A model generated the notes under the pieces. That model worked only from the letters and a program-made list of their open reading frames with translations. It had not been told where the DNA came from and made no database searches. A stretch of 64,000 nucleotides of DNA. Origin: Turnera subulata (taxonomy: Eukaryota > Streptophyta > Magnoliopsida > Malpighiales > Passifloraceae). Position numbers and translations under genes: made by a program. How positions within the stretch are numbered: position 1 is the first letter of the stretch; the number at the start of each line of letters is the position of its first letter. Shown here in pieces: positions 35,221 to 46,453 of the stretch. The stretch is taken from the NCBI GenBank assembly GCA_028386065.3, contig JAKUCV010002014.1, positions 79,541 to 143,540 on the forward strand, in the 5' to 3' direction.

Positions 35221-36806
35221 TGTGAACACCCAAATTTGACCCACGGATATTCTATTATATTAGACTTTTAACATGCCTGAACTTTGAGATTGATGAGGTG
35301 ATTTGGTCTTGGGATTAAGACATGTTCGGAATATATTTTAGTAGAATTTATATATTTTGGTAATTTGAACCTTTATGTGTTTGAATTCTAGGATTAATTA
35401 GATGATTGAATCTTAGGATAAAAATATACACTAAGGTCTAATGCACTAAAATATGTTTGATTTCATTGCTTGGGCTTTCTTATTTATTGTCAACCCAATT
35501 ATATTTAGATGATTTATTTTTGGGTTAGGAATGAACTTAGAGGCCCAAGTTAATGAAGTAATGGATTCTCCAGAGTTGATTAGCCCATAAACATTTTACT
35601 TGCAGGCTAATCTTGACTTTGATTTTCGCAGAAAAACAGAATCAAATCATCCTTTTAATGGTAAAAGTTTTTTTGGTATGATTTTTGCATAAAATGGGGA
35701 GTTAATGTGTGTCAATCAGTCATGGGATGATTAGGAGGAGTACTAATCAAGAAAAGAGGATTTTCTGGGTAAATTAGGGGTTAATTACACTGTTAGATCA
35801 AATCAGAGCGGAATTAGGGGGATTGGGGGCTGAAAAAAGGAAAGAACGCGTGAAACCCGAGGAGCCGAGCGGCGATCTCGGGATGACCGCCAGGTCCTGG
35901 CGGATATGCGGGGATGACCGCCAGGTCCTAGCAGACATGGGCACCCAAAAATTGATTTTTTGCCAATTTTTATTCCTAATTCGATTCTACACGGTTTTGG
36001 CCCAGATTTTCAGCCAAGATCTTCATCATTAAGAGGTCCATGCCCCTGCACTCACCTAGAACACTATAAATAGGACCCCCCATTCACATTTCAGAGGACA
36101 CACAACTTTTCTCACATATACACTCATAAGCCTTGAGTGCTTGGAGAAACTCTACCTCTCCAAGTCTAGAGATACATTCTTAGGCAGAAACTCTAGAGTA
36201 ATTTCGTGGGAGGCATTAGCAGTAGTCTAGCAAGGAGAAATCAAGAGGAGGACCAACCATTAAGCTTAATAGTGGCAAGAAGGTAGGTGTAGAACTCAAG
36301 CCATTGCAAGGAGCTAGAGGAGGGCTACAAGAGGTAACACTAAACTCTTTTGATTGATTCATTGCTGATTATATGTTGATGTCTGTGATGATGTAAGTGG
36401 CCGATTGGTGCCATGTTTAGAACTATGTGGCTTTGACCCCGGTCACTTGGGTACGTAGGTAGTCTCGGTCTTACAACGGTATGCAAGCCAATTCTTCTTC
36501 TTCTCCCCTTCTCTTTATCTTTCCATACATACACACTCACACTAGGCACACTTGCATTTTACAATTGCACAAAATCTCAACCCAACACGGATGGGTGCCT
36601 AACACCTTCCCATTAGTGATGAACCCCGATCCCATGATTTTGGTTCACCATGACCATGTAGCCTAAAGGAGTCACTCTAAGGTTTTTCCCAAGTTTTATC
36701 CTTAATAAAACTTGGGTGGTGACTCCAATGTCATGAGATTGACCCGAGGAAGAAGGTGAAGGGATTAGGTGGATAGGCCCAAATAATTTTGGGTCGGGTA
36801 TTCACA
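35221..36806 (+). mobile_element. TR-GAG element 5' LTR
   Basis: 1,586 bp, TGTGAACACCC to GGGTATTCACA. TATA box TATAAATA at 36,065-36,072. Compared with the 3' LTR it has an extra tandem copy of about 31 bp (GACCGCCAGGTCCT, near 35,880-35,935), so this change arose after insertion. Confidence 0.92.
36065..36072 (+). promoter_or_regulatory. TATA box in TR-GAG 5' LTR
   Basis: TATAAATA, conserved at 42,502-42,509 in the 3' LTR and inverted at 31,511-31,518 in the related fragment. Transcription would start about 30 bp downstream. Confidence 0.7.
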
Positions 36807-36825
36807 GTTGGCGACTCCACTGAGG
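36807..36825 (+). promoter_or_regulatory. Primer-binding site of the TR-GAG element
   Basis: TGGCGACTCCACTG follows the LTR after two bases. This type of site is known in the Tat/Ogre lineage, where tRNA-Arg is the proposed primer. Confidence 0.65.
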
Positions 36826-37320
36826 AAGTAGTGTGTTCAAAAGACTTTGTGCAATTGTTGAATCTTGAGTGTCTTTTTTTTTTCATCATAAGTGCCTTGC
36901 ATTCATGATGATTGATGTAAAGCTTCTACCGTAAGAGGGCGAGGGAATCCAAATCCGCTACATGCTTTCCTTAAGCGATAGTGGTTTGAGTGAACCCGTT
37001 TCTTTATGCTTATCAATGATGGGGATTAATGGGCCTTGGACCTCACGTGATATCCATTATCACATGTGAGTAGGTCAACCTATCCCCTAGCGGCAATCTT
37101 TTAGCCCCCAACCAGCTGTATACCCTGAGCATCTCATGCATTGTGAATCAATAAGTGGTACGTGCATTTGGGTGATTATTGTTGTGAATTCAAGTAAGTG
37201 TAAATAGAGTGCCCTCCTTCATTTGTACATACATAAAAAGAAAACGAACAAAAAAGAGTGTGAGTCAAGAAGCCTCTAGGGTACCGCGGACCCTGACACC
37301 TGTGATCCAAATACTAGGGC

Positions 37321-38491
37321 AAGATGAGTGAGGACAACGGTGCTAAGGTGGCTGAGGAATCCATGGACCTGTTGAAAGATCCGATGGTTAGGGACACGCT
37401 GCTGGCATTATAGAAGGGGAAGAAGGTGTCCCCTAGGAGTGATGGGGGACAAGTGTCAAAGCGAGGCTGTGAGAGCAAGGTGGTGGTCATCCAAGATGAA
37501 GACTCATCGACACAAGAATCCAAGGGAGATGAGGAAAGGCTTAAGAGGGTGGAAGAGTTATTAAAGGCCATGAAGAGAAAAGAAGATGACTGGAATTTGG
37601 ACCGTTTGTCCTTGTTCCCCGGTGCACGGCTACCTAAAAAGTACAAGATGCCCCATATTGAGAAGTTAAACGGAACGGGATGCCTTACAATCCACCTAAA
37701 GATCTAGTGAGGATGCTACAGCCTATGGGAATAGGACCAGAGCTGATGGTTCAACTGTTCCAGATGACTTCGTTAGAAGCAGCATTGAAATGGTTCATGA
37801 CCTTGGATGAGAGCAAGGTGAGCAAGTGGGATAACAACTGCAAGGTGTTTATAGACCAGTACAGTTACAATACTGAAGTAGATGTAACCAAGAGGGATCT
37901 TGAGACAACCAAGCAGGAGGCCCAAGAGACGTTCTCAACCTTTATCACGAGGTGGCATAACAAGGCATCGTTAATGGTGAACCGACCTCCACAAGAGGAG
38001 CAAGTGCAAATGGTGATCAAGAACCTTCAACCGATGTATTATGATCGCATGATTGGCAATTATTATGCTGATTTCAAAGCCCTCATTGGGGTAGGGACAC
38101 AATTGGAGGATGCAATTCCTTCCGGCAAGATCAAAGTAGCAGTGGACACTACTACCCCTAGGCGCAACTTCAGCTCAGCACAAGGAAACAAACCCGTTGA
38201 AGTAAATCATGTGACTACCCAGGCACCGGTGCAAGTTGGGTCGAGATTTAGGAATTCACCCCTCTTCCTATGTCTTTAAGAAAGATGTTCAAGAAATGCA
38301 TGGAGGTAAACCTGTTGCAGCCTTTAGAGGCAAAACCTGGGTTTCTGATTAGGGGAGACCAGAATAAGTTTTGTGAATTCCACCAAGCGGGCGGGCATGC
38401 CACAGATGATTGTTTTAGACTCTGTCATGAGATCCAGGATCTGGTGGAACAAAATGAGATAGTCTTACCCCCAAAAGATGTAGAGATGTGA
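37321..38491 (+). pseudogene. Decayed gag of the TR-GAG element
   Basis: The frame begins at ATG 37,321 and meets a stop at 37,411-37,413. It is readable to about 37,680 (PGARLPKKYKMPHIEKLNG) and shifts frame to 37,680-38,279, with ALKWFMTLDESKVSKWDNNC and INQYSY-like FIDQYSYNTEVDVTKRDLET, typical of the retrotransposon gag domain. It shifts again to 38,270-38,491. The last part holds CEFHQAGGHATDDC, a C-x2-H-x4-GH-x4-C knuckle of the Tat/Ogre type. Gag normally forms the particle that packages element RNA. One stop and two frameshifts disable this copy. Confidence 0.85.
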
Positions 38492-39880
38492 GAGGGTTGA
38501 TAAGCAATAGTGTTTGCTATGCTAGAGAGAAGTGCAAGTTTTGTTCATCATTTTTCAGACTTTACTTTTGTGTCACCTGTTCACTTAATCAATAAAATGT
38601 GCCTTTTCTTTCGTTTAGAAAAGTGACATAGTTTATGCTAAAGTGAACGGATTTTGCAAATATTTCAAGTTTGGCTTGCCAAACTTCTAAACGGATCAAT
38701 TCAAAGTTAAGCCATTGAAACTCAGCTTATCAATATGGCTCCACACTAGATTTTAGGATCCTGACCGAGGCCATAAGAACGAAGCCTCATGTTTTAGAAA
38801 TAAAGTAGTTCTTGAAGCACAAACCTTTGGCTAATGTGGAGCAGCCACACCTAAAAACTATGAACTAGACACCAACCTTCAAACACAACCTTCATTAAAG
38901 ACTTGAGGGGAGAAGCTTTTTTAAAATAGTCTGATTTTGATCAATGGGGAAAAATTATGAAAGGTGAGACATTTGGCCCGTCTTCACCCTTACTACGAGG
39001 ACCTGATTTTTTAAACAAGGCACAAAAATAAAAGAACACCCTCTAGATCACCAATCCATGAAAACGACAAGGTCATACATTACCCTTTTACAAAGTTCAC
39101 ATATGAATGGGGACTCGAATTTCAATCAAAGCAAGTCTTTTAAGCAAATGTGTTCCTATTAAAAAAAATTAAAAAAAAATCAAAGAGAGTTCTATGTTTA
39201 GGAATACGTAGGCAACCTAAAACAAAGGTGTGGTCAAAACAAAAATCCCCTCCCTTTCCAAGTCGAACTTCCTTGATAAACTAAGCTTTGATACCCGTTC
39301 CACCAATGGTCCAACCATTTAACCAAGAATTGATCTGTCACAAAAATATTTGCAGTCACCATAGTATGAATAAAATCATTGACTACTTTTTGACATGCAT
39401 AGAGAGAGGCCCCAGCACATTAGAAAAGTGTGAAAGACAAAAGAGTGAACGAGGACAAAGCACATGGTGATCATTATCTGAGGGCTTAGTAGCAGCATGA
39501 ATTGTGGTTTCATCCACATCTACAAGGGACAAGTAGAACGACATCATCTACTCCCATGGCTCAAAATCATGTTTGCACATTTGAAGGATGCCTTTCCTTG
39601 GCTGGTGTACTCTCTCACGAGAATCCTCACTCATCTTTGCCTTAGAATTATTCGAACGAGTTTCGAAGAAGGTCCCTGGGTACCCCAAGGTTTGTCTTAT
39701 AGAGTCTTAGACTCGGTAAAGCCTAAAGAAAGAAAAGAGATACCAAATCAATTCTTGAAAAAGAAAAGAAAAGAGGGAGAGAAAAAAGGAGAGAGAGAGA
39801 GAGAGAGCAAAACCCTTCCTTGAAGACCAAGAGGCACTCATATATACTTTGCTTGGATTTATGATATTTTGCATATGGGC
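38492..39880 (+). mobile_element. TR-GAG interior between gag and repeat array, no coding domain
   Basis: Autonomous relatives carry pol here. I see no RT, RNase H or integrase motif. Short open frames at 39,288-39,470 and 39,497-39,823 have no recognisable domain. A (GA)11 tract lies near 39,788-39,810. Confidence 0.6.
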
Positions 39881-41600
39881 CCTACCAGGCCCAAAATTGA
39901 TATGTTGTTGTTAGGGGCATTCTTGAGAAGATGTAAGGCCTAGTTTTTTATAAAATTGATGTGTGTTGTCTTGGGCATTCAAGGAGATGTAAGCCCCAAC
40001 TTTTGTTGATGAGTTTGGGCATTCTCAATAAAACAAGTTGTAAGGCCAACCTTTTTTTGTGAAATTATGCTAGGGGCATGCTACCCCATGGTTTAAATTG
40101 TGTGATTTTTGGGGCATGCTACCCCATTAGAGTGAATGTCTGATCCTTAGGGCATAGCTGCCCATGTTTCTTGGAATGAATGCACAATGGGCATAGCTGT
40201 CCTAGTTTTTCGAACTTGAATAAGGGGCATAGATGCCGTAATTTTTTAAAGTTGAACAAAAGGCATAGCTGCCTGGATTTTTGAACATGAGGGGTATAGC
40301 TGCCCTAATTCACTGATGTTGAGAGAGGTCATAGTTGCCCGCATTTTTTTAAGTTGATTATGCCATGAGCATAGCTGCCCAGATCTTTTTGTTTTAAGTT
40401 TATCAGGGGCATAGCTGCCCGAATCTTTCGAGTCGATTTTAAATCAAGGGCATAGCTGCCCAAGTTCATGATTTCTTGGTGGGCATAGATGCCCGGATTT
40501 CTTTTGATTTAGGTACATTAGGGGCATAGCTGCCCGAGTTTTTAAGCACAAAGGGCATAGCTACCCAAGTTTTTTTATCTGATTACATGAAGGGCATAGC
40601 TGCCAAAGTTTTTGAAGTTGAATCAATCAGGGGCATAGCTGCCTAAATTTCTATTTGATTGTACAAGGGGCATAGCTGCCCGAGTTTTTTGAATTTGATT
40701 GCATTAAGGGCATAGCTACCCAAATTTTTTTAAATTGATTCCCTCCTAGGGGCATAACAACCTTTATTTTTTAAGTTGAATTAATCATGGGCATAGCTGC
40801 CCGTATTTTCAAAGTTGATTACACCATGGGCATTGCTACCTAAACTATTAGGAAGGGCATAACTGCCCAGATTTTTTGAAGTCGATTTCAAAGGGCATAG
40901 CTGCCCAAATGTTTGAATTTGAAGGGCATAGCTGCCCGAGTTTTCAAAATTTAATTAATGGGCATAGCTGCCCGAGTTCTTAACTTGGTTGCATGAAGGG
41001 CATGCTTCCCGTGGTTTTGAATTTGATTACATGGAGGGCATAGCTGCCTGATTTGTTAATTTGATCATGTTAAGGGCATAGTTGCCTGAATTGTTAATTG
41101 CATCATGGGCATAGCTGCCTGATTTCTTCAAGATGATTTCAAACCAAGGGCATAGCTGCCCGAATTTGTGAAGCTAATTATGTCAGGGGCATAGCTGCCC
41201 ACATTTTTGAAGTTAACTACGTCGAGGGCATAGCTGCCTAAGTTTCCAAAAATAGTTACACCAGGGGCATAGCTGCCCAGTTTTCTTGCAAACTGAGGAC
41301 ATAGCTGTCCAAGTTTCTAAAATTGGTCACGTCAAGGGCATAGCTGCCCATACGTTTCGAATTGATTGCACACAAGGGGTATAGCTGTCCAACTTTTTAT
41401 GCATTAGAGGCATAGCTGCCCCGAGGTTTTAAAATAATCATGCATCATTGGGCATAGCTACTCGAAGTGTTAAAATTGATCACCTCCTAAGGACATAGCT
41501 GCCCGAAATTTTAAGATGATTACTCGTTTGGGGGTATAGGTGCCCCATATTTTCAAACCAAGAGCATAGCTACTCTAAATTCTGGACACATCACAATAAC
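39880..41600 (+). repeat. Hairpin-repeat array GGGCA-TAGC-TGCCC, about 39 copies
   Basis: From about 40,150 to 41,575 the 14-nt motif GGGCATAGCTGCCC, or a close variant, recurs about 39 times at a mean spacing of 37 bp. It is separated by AT-rich spacers of 'gaatttttgaagttgatt' type. Arms GGGCA and TGCCC pair around a 4-nt loop. Upstream (39,880-40,120) the array grades into older forms such as GGGCATGCTACCCC. Tandem repeats just before the 3' LTR are known in Tat/Ogre elements and can seed satellites. Confidence 0.92.
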
Positions 41601-41686
41601 TACTTACATCAATCATTCAAAATTGGTTGTTCCATTCTTGCGTTGTTTCGTCCTTAGTTTCTAAGGACTCATCAACGAGGGGCATC

Positions 41687-43243
41687 TGTGAATACCCAAA
41701 TTTGACCCACGAATATTCTATTAAATTAGACTTCTAACATGCCTGAACCTTGAGATTGATGAGATGATTTGGTCTTGGGATTAAGACATGTTCGGAATTT
41801 AATTTTAGTAGAATTTATCTATTTTGGTAATTTGAACCTTTATGTGTTTAAATTCTATGATTAATTAGATGATTGAATCTTAGAACAAAAATATACACTA
41901 AGGTCTAATGCACTAAAATATGTTTTATTTCATTGCTTGGGCTTTCTTATTTATTGTCAACCTAATTATATTGAGATGATTTATTTTTGGGTTAGGAATG
42001 AACTTAGAGGCCCAATTTAATGAAGTAATGGATTCTCCAGAGTTGATTAGCCCATAAACATTTTACTTGCAGGCTAATCTTGACTCTGATTTTCGCAGAA
42101 AAACAGAATCAAATCATCCTTTTAATGGTAAAAGTTTTTTTTGGTATGATTTTTGCATAAAATGGGGAGTTAATGTGTGTCAATCAGTCATGGGATGATT
42201 AGGAGGAGTACTAATCAAGAAAAGAGGATTTTCTGGGTAAATTAGGGGTTAATTACACTGTTAGATCAAATCAGAGCGGAATTAGGGGGATTGGGGGCTG
42301 AAAAAAGGAAAGAACGCGTGAAACCCGAGGAGCCGAGCGGCGATCTCGGGATGACCGCCAGGTCCTGGCAGACATAGGCGCCCAGAAACTGATTTTTTTC
42401 CGATTTTCATTCCTAATTCGATTCTACACGGTTTGGGCCCAGATTTTCCGCCAAGATCTTCATCATTAAGAGGTCCACGCCCCTGCACTCACCCAGAACA
42501 CTATAAATAGGACCCCCCATTCACATTTCAGAGGACACAAAATTTTTCTCACATATACACCCATAAGCCTTGAGTGCTTGGAGAAACTCTACCTCTCCAA
42601 GTCTAGAGATAAATTCTTAGGCAGAAACTCTGGAGGAATTTCGTAGGAGGCATCAGCAGTAGTCTAGCAAGGAGGAATCAAGAGGAGGACCAACCATTAA
42701 GCTTAGAAGTGGCAAGAAGGTGGGTGTAGAACTCAACCCATTGCAAGGAGCTAGAGGAGGGCTACAAGAGGTAACACTAAACTCTTTTGATTGATTCATT
42801 GCTGATTATATGTTGATGTTTGTGATGATGTAAGTGGCCGATTGGTGCCATGTTTAGAACTACGTGGCTTTGACCCCGGTCACTTGGGTACGTAGGTAGT
42901 CTTGGTCTTACAACGACATGCAAGCCAAATCTTCTTCTTCTCCCCTTCTCTTTATCTTTCCACACATACACACTCACACCAGGCATATTTGCATTTTACA
43001 ACTGCACATAGTCTCGACCCAACACGGATGGGTGCCTAACACCTTCCCACCTGTGATGAACCCCCGATCCCATGACTTTGGTTCGCCATGACCATGTAGC
43101 CTAAAGGAGTCACACTAAGGATTTTCCCAAGTTTTGCCCTTAGTAAAACTTGGGTGGTGACTCCAATGTCATGAGATTGACCCGAGGAAGAAGGTGAAGG
43201 GATTAGGTGAATAGGCCCAAGTAATTTGTGTCGGGTATTCACA
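41687..43243 (+). mobile_element. TR-GAG element 3' LTR
   Basis: 1,557 bp, TGTGAATACCC to GGGTATTCACA, preceded by the purine-rich ACGAGGGGCATC. TATAAATA at 42,502-42,509. Closely similar to the 5' LTR. Confidence 0.92.
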
Positions 43244-44122
43244 CCGATATAACATGGCCCATGAATGATACCTTTTCTAACCAAAACTCACATTTAGAAA
43301 ATTTTGCAAACAATTTCTCCTCCCGTAAAATTTGCAGCACAATCCTCAAGTGTTCTTCATGCTCCTCTTTGGTTTTAGAGTAGACATGCACATCATCAAT
43401 AAACACAATCACGAACTTATGAAGGTACTGCTTGAACACTCGGTTCATCAAGTCCATGAATGCTGTTGGTGTGTTGGTCAGACCAAATGGCATCACCAAA
43501 AATTCATAATGCCCATGCCATGTTCGGAATGCTGTTATTCGCACATCCTCCTCCTTGATTCTTAACTGAGAGTACCCTGACCTCAAATCAATTTTTGAAA
43601 AGTACTTGGCCCCCTGCAACTGATCAAACAAATCATCGTTGCGAGGCAATGGATACTTATTCTACACGGTCAGCTTGTTTAGTTGTCGATAATCGATACA
43701 CATTCTCATCGAGCCATCCTTCTTTTTGACAAACAAAACCGGAGCTCCCCATGGAGAGACACTAGGCCTGAAAAATCCCTTATCCAACAAATCCTACAAC
43801 TGAGTTTTCAGCTCCCATAATTTTGTAGTAGCCATCCGATAGGGTGTAATTAACACAGGTTCTGCCCCGGGCACAAGCTCAATGTCAAACTCAATCACAC
43901 GTTCTAGAGGTAATCAAGGCAAGTCATAAGGGAAAACATCAAGAAATTTATAACAACAGGAACTTGATCAATTGAAATTTTTGGCTCACCTACACTTTGC
44001 ACCGATGCCAAATACAAACAGTCCGTTTGTCGTGTCACCTGAGCTGCCTTCACTGCAAAGATTATTTGGGGTTGAGAAGAAACAAACTTCCCCTGAAAGA
44101 TGAATTCTGCCTCCCCAATGGG
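43244..44122 (-). pseudogene. Gypsy reverse transcriptase, N-terminal and palm part
   Basis: From about 44,120 the broken frame shows the pre-RT segment (PGAEPVLITPYRMA-like). From 43,649: [51 protein letters not shown] and the palm motif FIDDVHVYS, where the usual form is FIDDILVYS. It ends at GHVIS, the point of TR-GAG insertion. RT copies the element RNA into DNA; here the reading frame is interrupted. Confidence 0.9.
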
Positions 44123-45045
44123 CTAAAACTTCACCCTTTTATTTGCACAATCCACCCATGCACCATACCGAGACAACCAATCCATTCCCAAAATTATATC
44201 AAAATCGGGCATTGGCAACAACAACAAATCTGTCGGCAAGTGTTGTTCCATCACGCAAATATCACACCCCTGATATACCTTGCCCACAAAGACACGCTCA
44301 TCAAGAGGCATGTACATAGCCAACAGACTTCCAAGATTAGTAGGTACTTCCTCAAAATAATTAGCAAAATGAGAGTTTAACAAAGGAGTGCGTACACCCC
44401 GTATCAATTAAACAGAAGGCAAGGCACAAATTAACTTTCAATATACCTGTCACAACAATGCTGGAGGCTTTTGCATCCTCCTGAGTCAAGCGAAACACCC
44501 GTGCCTGCCCCTGGCCCGGTTGATAGCTGCTGCCCCTACTTACGGCTCCACGACCATCACCTCCCCTGCCTCGGAAAGAAGACTGGCTATCAGCCCGTTG
44601 TGTCCTTGGTGGTGGTGATACTACACTGGATGCCACGGATGATTGCCCAATGGAGCAATCTCGAGCTATATGTCATATAACATATATTTTGTCCCACTGG
44701 ACACTCCCGTGACATTTGTCCATACTTGCCACACTTAAAACAGAAACTGTTGGTCCTCATTTGTGCACTTTGAGTACCCTGGAATTGGCTGACTACGGGT
44801 CTCATCGAGCTCCCACCAAAGCTTGAGGCACCGCAATTAGAACTGCCCGTAAATCGCGCCCTAGGTAAATTAACCCACAATCCTGTCTTCCCACGCCCTC
44901 GGAATTGGCTTGAACCAGCAGAAAAATTTTGTTGGCTTTGAGTGTTATCTTGCCTTGCCCTCTTGACACCTGCCTCAGCTCTTTCTGCTTGGGTCATTGC
45001 TTCAATTGCCCAAGCTTTGTCAACTGCTTCAACATAGGACGTTTG
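44123..45045 (-). pseudogene. Gypsy protease and C-terminal gag with zinc knuckle
   Basis: The 44,590-45,135 segment carries VEAVDKAWAIEAMTQAERAE and the knuckle CFKCGKYGQMSREC (C-x2-C-x4-x-x4-C, with Gln where His is usual). The protease follows with CLIDTGCTHSFVKLSF at about 44,380 and PMPDFDIILGMDWLSRYGAW at about 44,150-44,210. Frames change between the pieces. The upstream gag continues beyond the 5S-like insertion at 46,100. Confidence 0.85.
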
Positions 45046-45256
45046 ACTATCACTACAGACCAACACTGGACCTTTCCAATATGCTTTGTCCTTACTCACA
45101 CGTTTCTGGGGAAAACTTCCCAGGAGCTCACCCATCCTAGAATTGCTCCAAGTTAAACACGTTTAATTTTGGAGTTTTTCTGGAATGAGCACCGAAAAGG
45201 TAGGTGCACCTTGTTGATATAGCTAGTACCCATTAAACCGTTTAAGTTATTCTCAA

Positions 45257-45378
45257 TTGTACAGTCCCATGCCTGTACAACCTCGAAATCACTCCATTTG
45301 AGCTATTCTTAATTATACAGTCCCATACCCGTATAATTACCGAATCATCCCAACTGTGCAGCCCCATCCCTATACAGT
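45257..45378. repeat. Three stem-loops with a shared loop, copy 1
   Basis: Stem 1 TTGTACAG/CTGTACAA (45,257-45,280), stem 2 AATTATAC/GTATAATT (45,311-45,338), stem 3 ACTGTG with a mismatched partner (45,353-45,378). All three enclose a CAGTCCCATACC-like loop. Confidence 0.75.
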
Positions 45379-45825
45379 CTCAGGATCTCTCCTATTCCAG
45401 TGTGGATTCGGTTCATAAGTGTGCCCCTCTGTCTAGAAGCCTGCCAGAAGCCGCTCCTTGTCCATGCTCATCCCGGCACCAGCGTACACTTCCCGCCCTC
45501 ATAGACCCCGCGAGTCACATGCCCACCAGCTTCCGCTAGGTTCGTCCCCGAACCCTACACCGTACTAGGGGAGTTCTGGAGCTCCGCTACAAACTGTAAC
45601 GTCCCGGCTTATCGACTGTCACTACAGACCAACACGGGACCTTTCCAACATGCTTTGTCCTCACTCGCACGTTTCCGGGGAAAACTTCCCAAGAGGTCAC
45701 CCATCCTAGAATTGGTCCAAGTCAAGCACGTTTAACTTTGAAGTTTTTTTGGAATGAGCACCGAAAAGGTAGGTGCATCTTGTTGATATAGCTAGTACCC
45801 ATCAAACCGTTTAAGTTATTCTCAA

Positions 45826-45947
45826 TTGTACAGTCCCATACCTGTACAACCTCGAAATCACTTGATTTGAGCTATTCTTAATTATACAGTCTCATACCCG
45901 TATAATTACGAAATCGCCCCAACTGTGCAGCCCCATCCCTACACAGT
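45826..45947. repeat. Three stem-loops with a shared loop, copy 2
   Basis: Same three stems at 45,826-45,849, 45,880-45,907 and 45,922-45,947. Here stem 3 is perfect (ACTGTG/CACAGT). Stems differ in sequence while the loop stays CCCAT(A/C)CC-like. Confidence 0.75.
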
Positions 45948-46099
45948 CTCAGGATCTCTCCTATTCCGGTGTGGATTTGGTTCATTCGTGTGCGCCTCCA
46001 TCTAGAAGCCTGCTAGAGGCCGCTCCTTGTCCATGCTCATCCCGGCACCGGCGTACACTTCCCGCCCTCATAAACCCCGAGAGTCATACTCCCACTGTC

Positions 46100-46448
46100 A
46101 TGTCCCCTTGCCTTAAGAGTTCAAATTATGCTGCCTTCTGATCCCTAACACTTTCAGGCAAGAATCGCTCAAGAAATAAGGCACGGAACTCAGTCCAAGT
46201 CCACGGGGCAACATCAGGCATCCTCTCCCTCATTTTCGATTCATACCAGTTATTAGCTTCATCCCTCTTTAACTGGAAGGCAGCAAGAGCAGCTGCTCAA
46301 TGGTCGATACAGTCCATCACTTGGCAATACTTCCACACCTCAGCTAAAAACCGTTGTGGGTCTTCATTTCAGCCCTAGAAAATGTTGGTGGATTAAGTTT
46401 CACGAATGTCACCAAGGGAGATTCCCCACTATGATCTCGATGTACCGG
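46100..46448 (-). pseudogene. Gypsy gag, middle part
   Basis: The minus strand reads a gag core with MPDVAPWTWTEFRALFLERF and LPESVRDQKAA, typical of the retrotransposon gag domain. Stops interrupt it. The copia element splits this gag at 46,449-46,453; the N-terminal part continues at 54,729. Confidence 0.8.
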
Positions 46449-46453
46449 GTCCT

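Larger units (their letters stand above)
35216..43248 (+). mobile_element. Gag-only LTR retrotransposon (TR-GAG / Tat-Ogre-like), 35,221-43,243
   Basis: LTR1 35,221-36,806, primer-binding site, gag remnant, a hairpin-repeat array, polypurine tract and LTR2 41,687-43,243. No protease, reverse transcriptase, RNase H or integrase can be found in the 4.88-kb interior. Terminal-repeat elements with only a GAG domain (TR-GAG) are known from plants and depend on other elements for enzymes. The gag and the primer-binding site resemble the Tat/Ogre lineage. Flanks read CCAAT and CCGAT, probably one target duplication with a later substitution. It lies inside the gypsy RT coding region, in opposite orientation. 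Confidence 0.88.
45046..46099 (-). repeat. Tandem pair of 5S-rRNA-like repeats (about 569-bp unit) inside gag
   Basis: Two copies, offset 569 bp, interrupt the gypsy gag. Each carries on the minus strand a segment like the 3' half of 5S rRNA with its C box: copy 1 near 45,117-45,165 and copy 2 near 45,685-45,735 (CTAGGATGGGTGACCTCTTG in copy 2). Each also has three stem-loops (see separate entries). Unit 2 starts with TGTAACGTCCCGG at about 45,596. 5S-like sequences are known in LTRs of Cassandra TRIM elements and in some other plant repeats. I cannot say which family this is. It is not a functional 5S gene. Confidence 0.7.

Noticed and set aside
39288..39823. Short ORFs downstream of the TR-GAG gag as remnants of pol
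   Set aside because: No RT, RNase H or integrase motif is visible.
39880..41600. CRISPR-like array (palindromic repeats with spacers of similar length)
   Set aside because: The repeats are 14 nt and variable. The spacers are AT-rich relatives of each other, not unique, and the array sits inside a plant LTR element without cas genes.
45117..45735. Functional 5S rRNA genes
   Set aside because: Only part of the gene is recognisable, with changes in the box A region and a non-5S flank.
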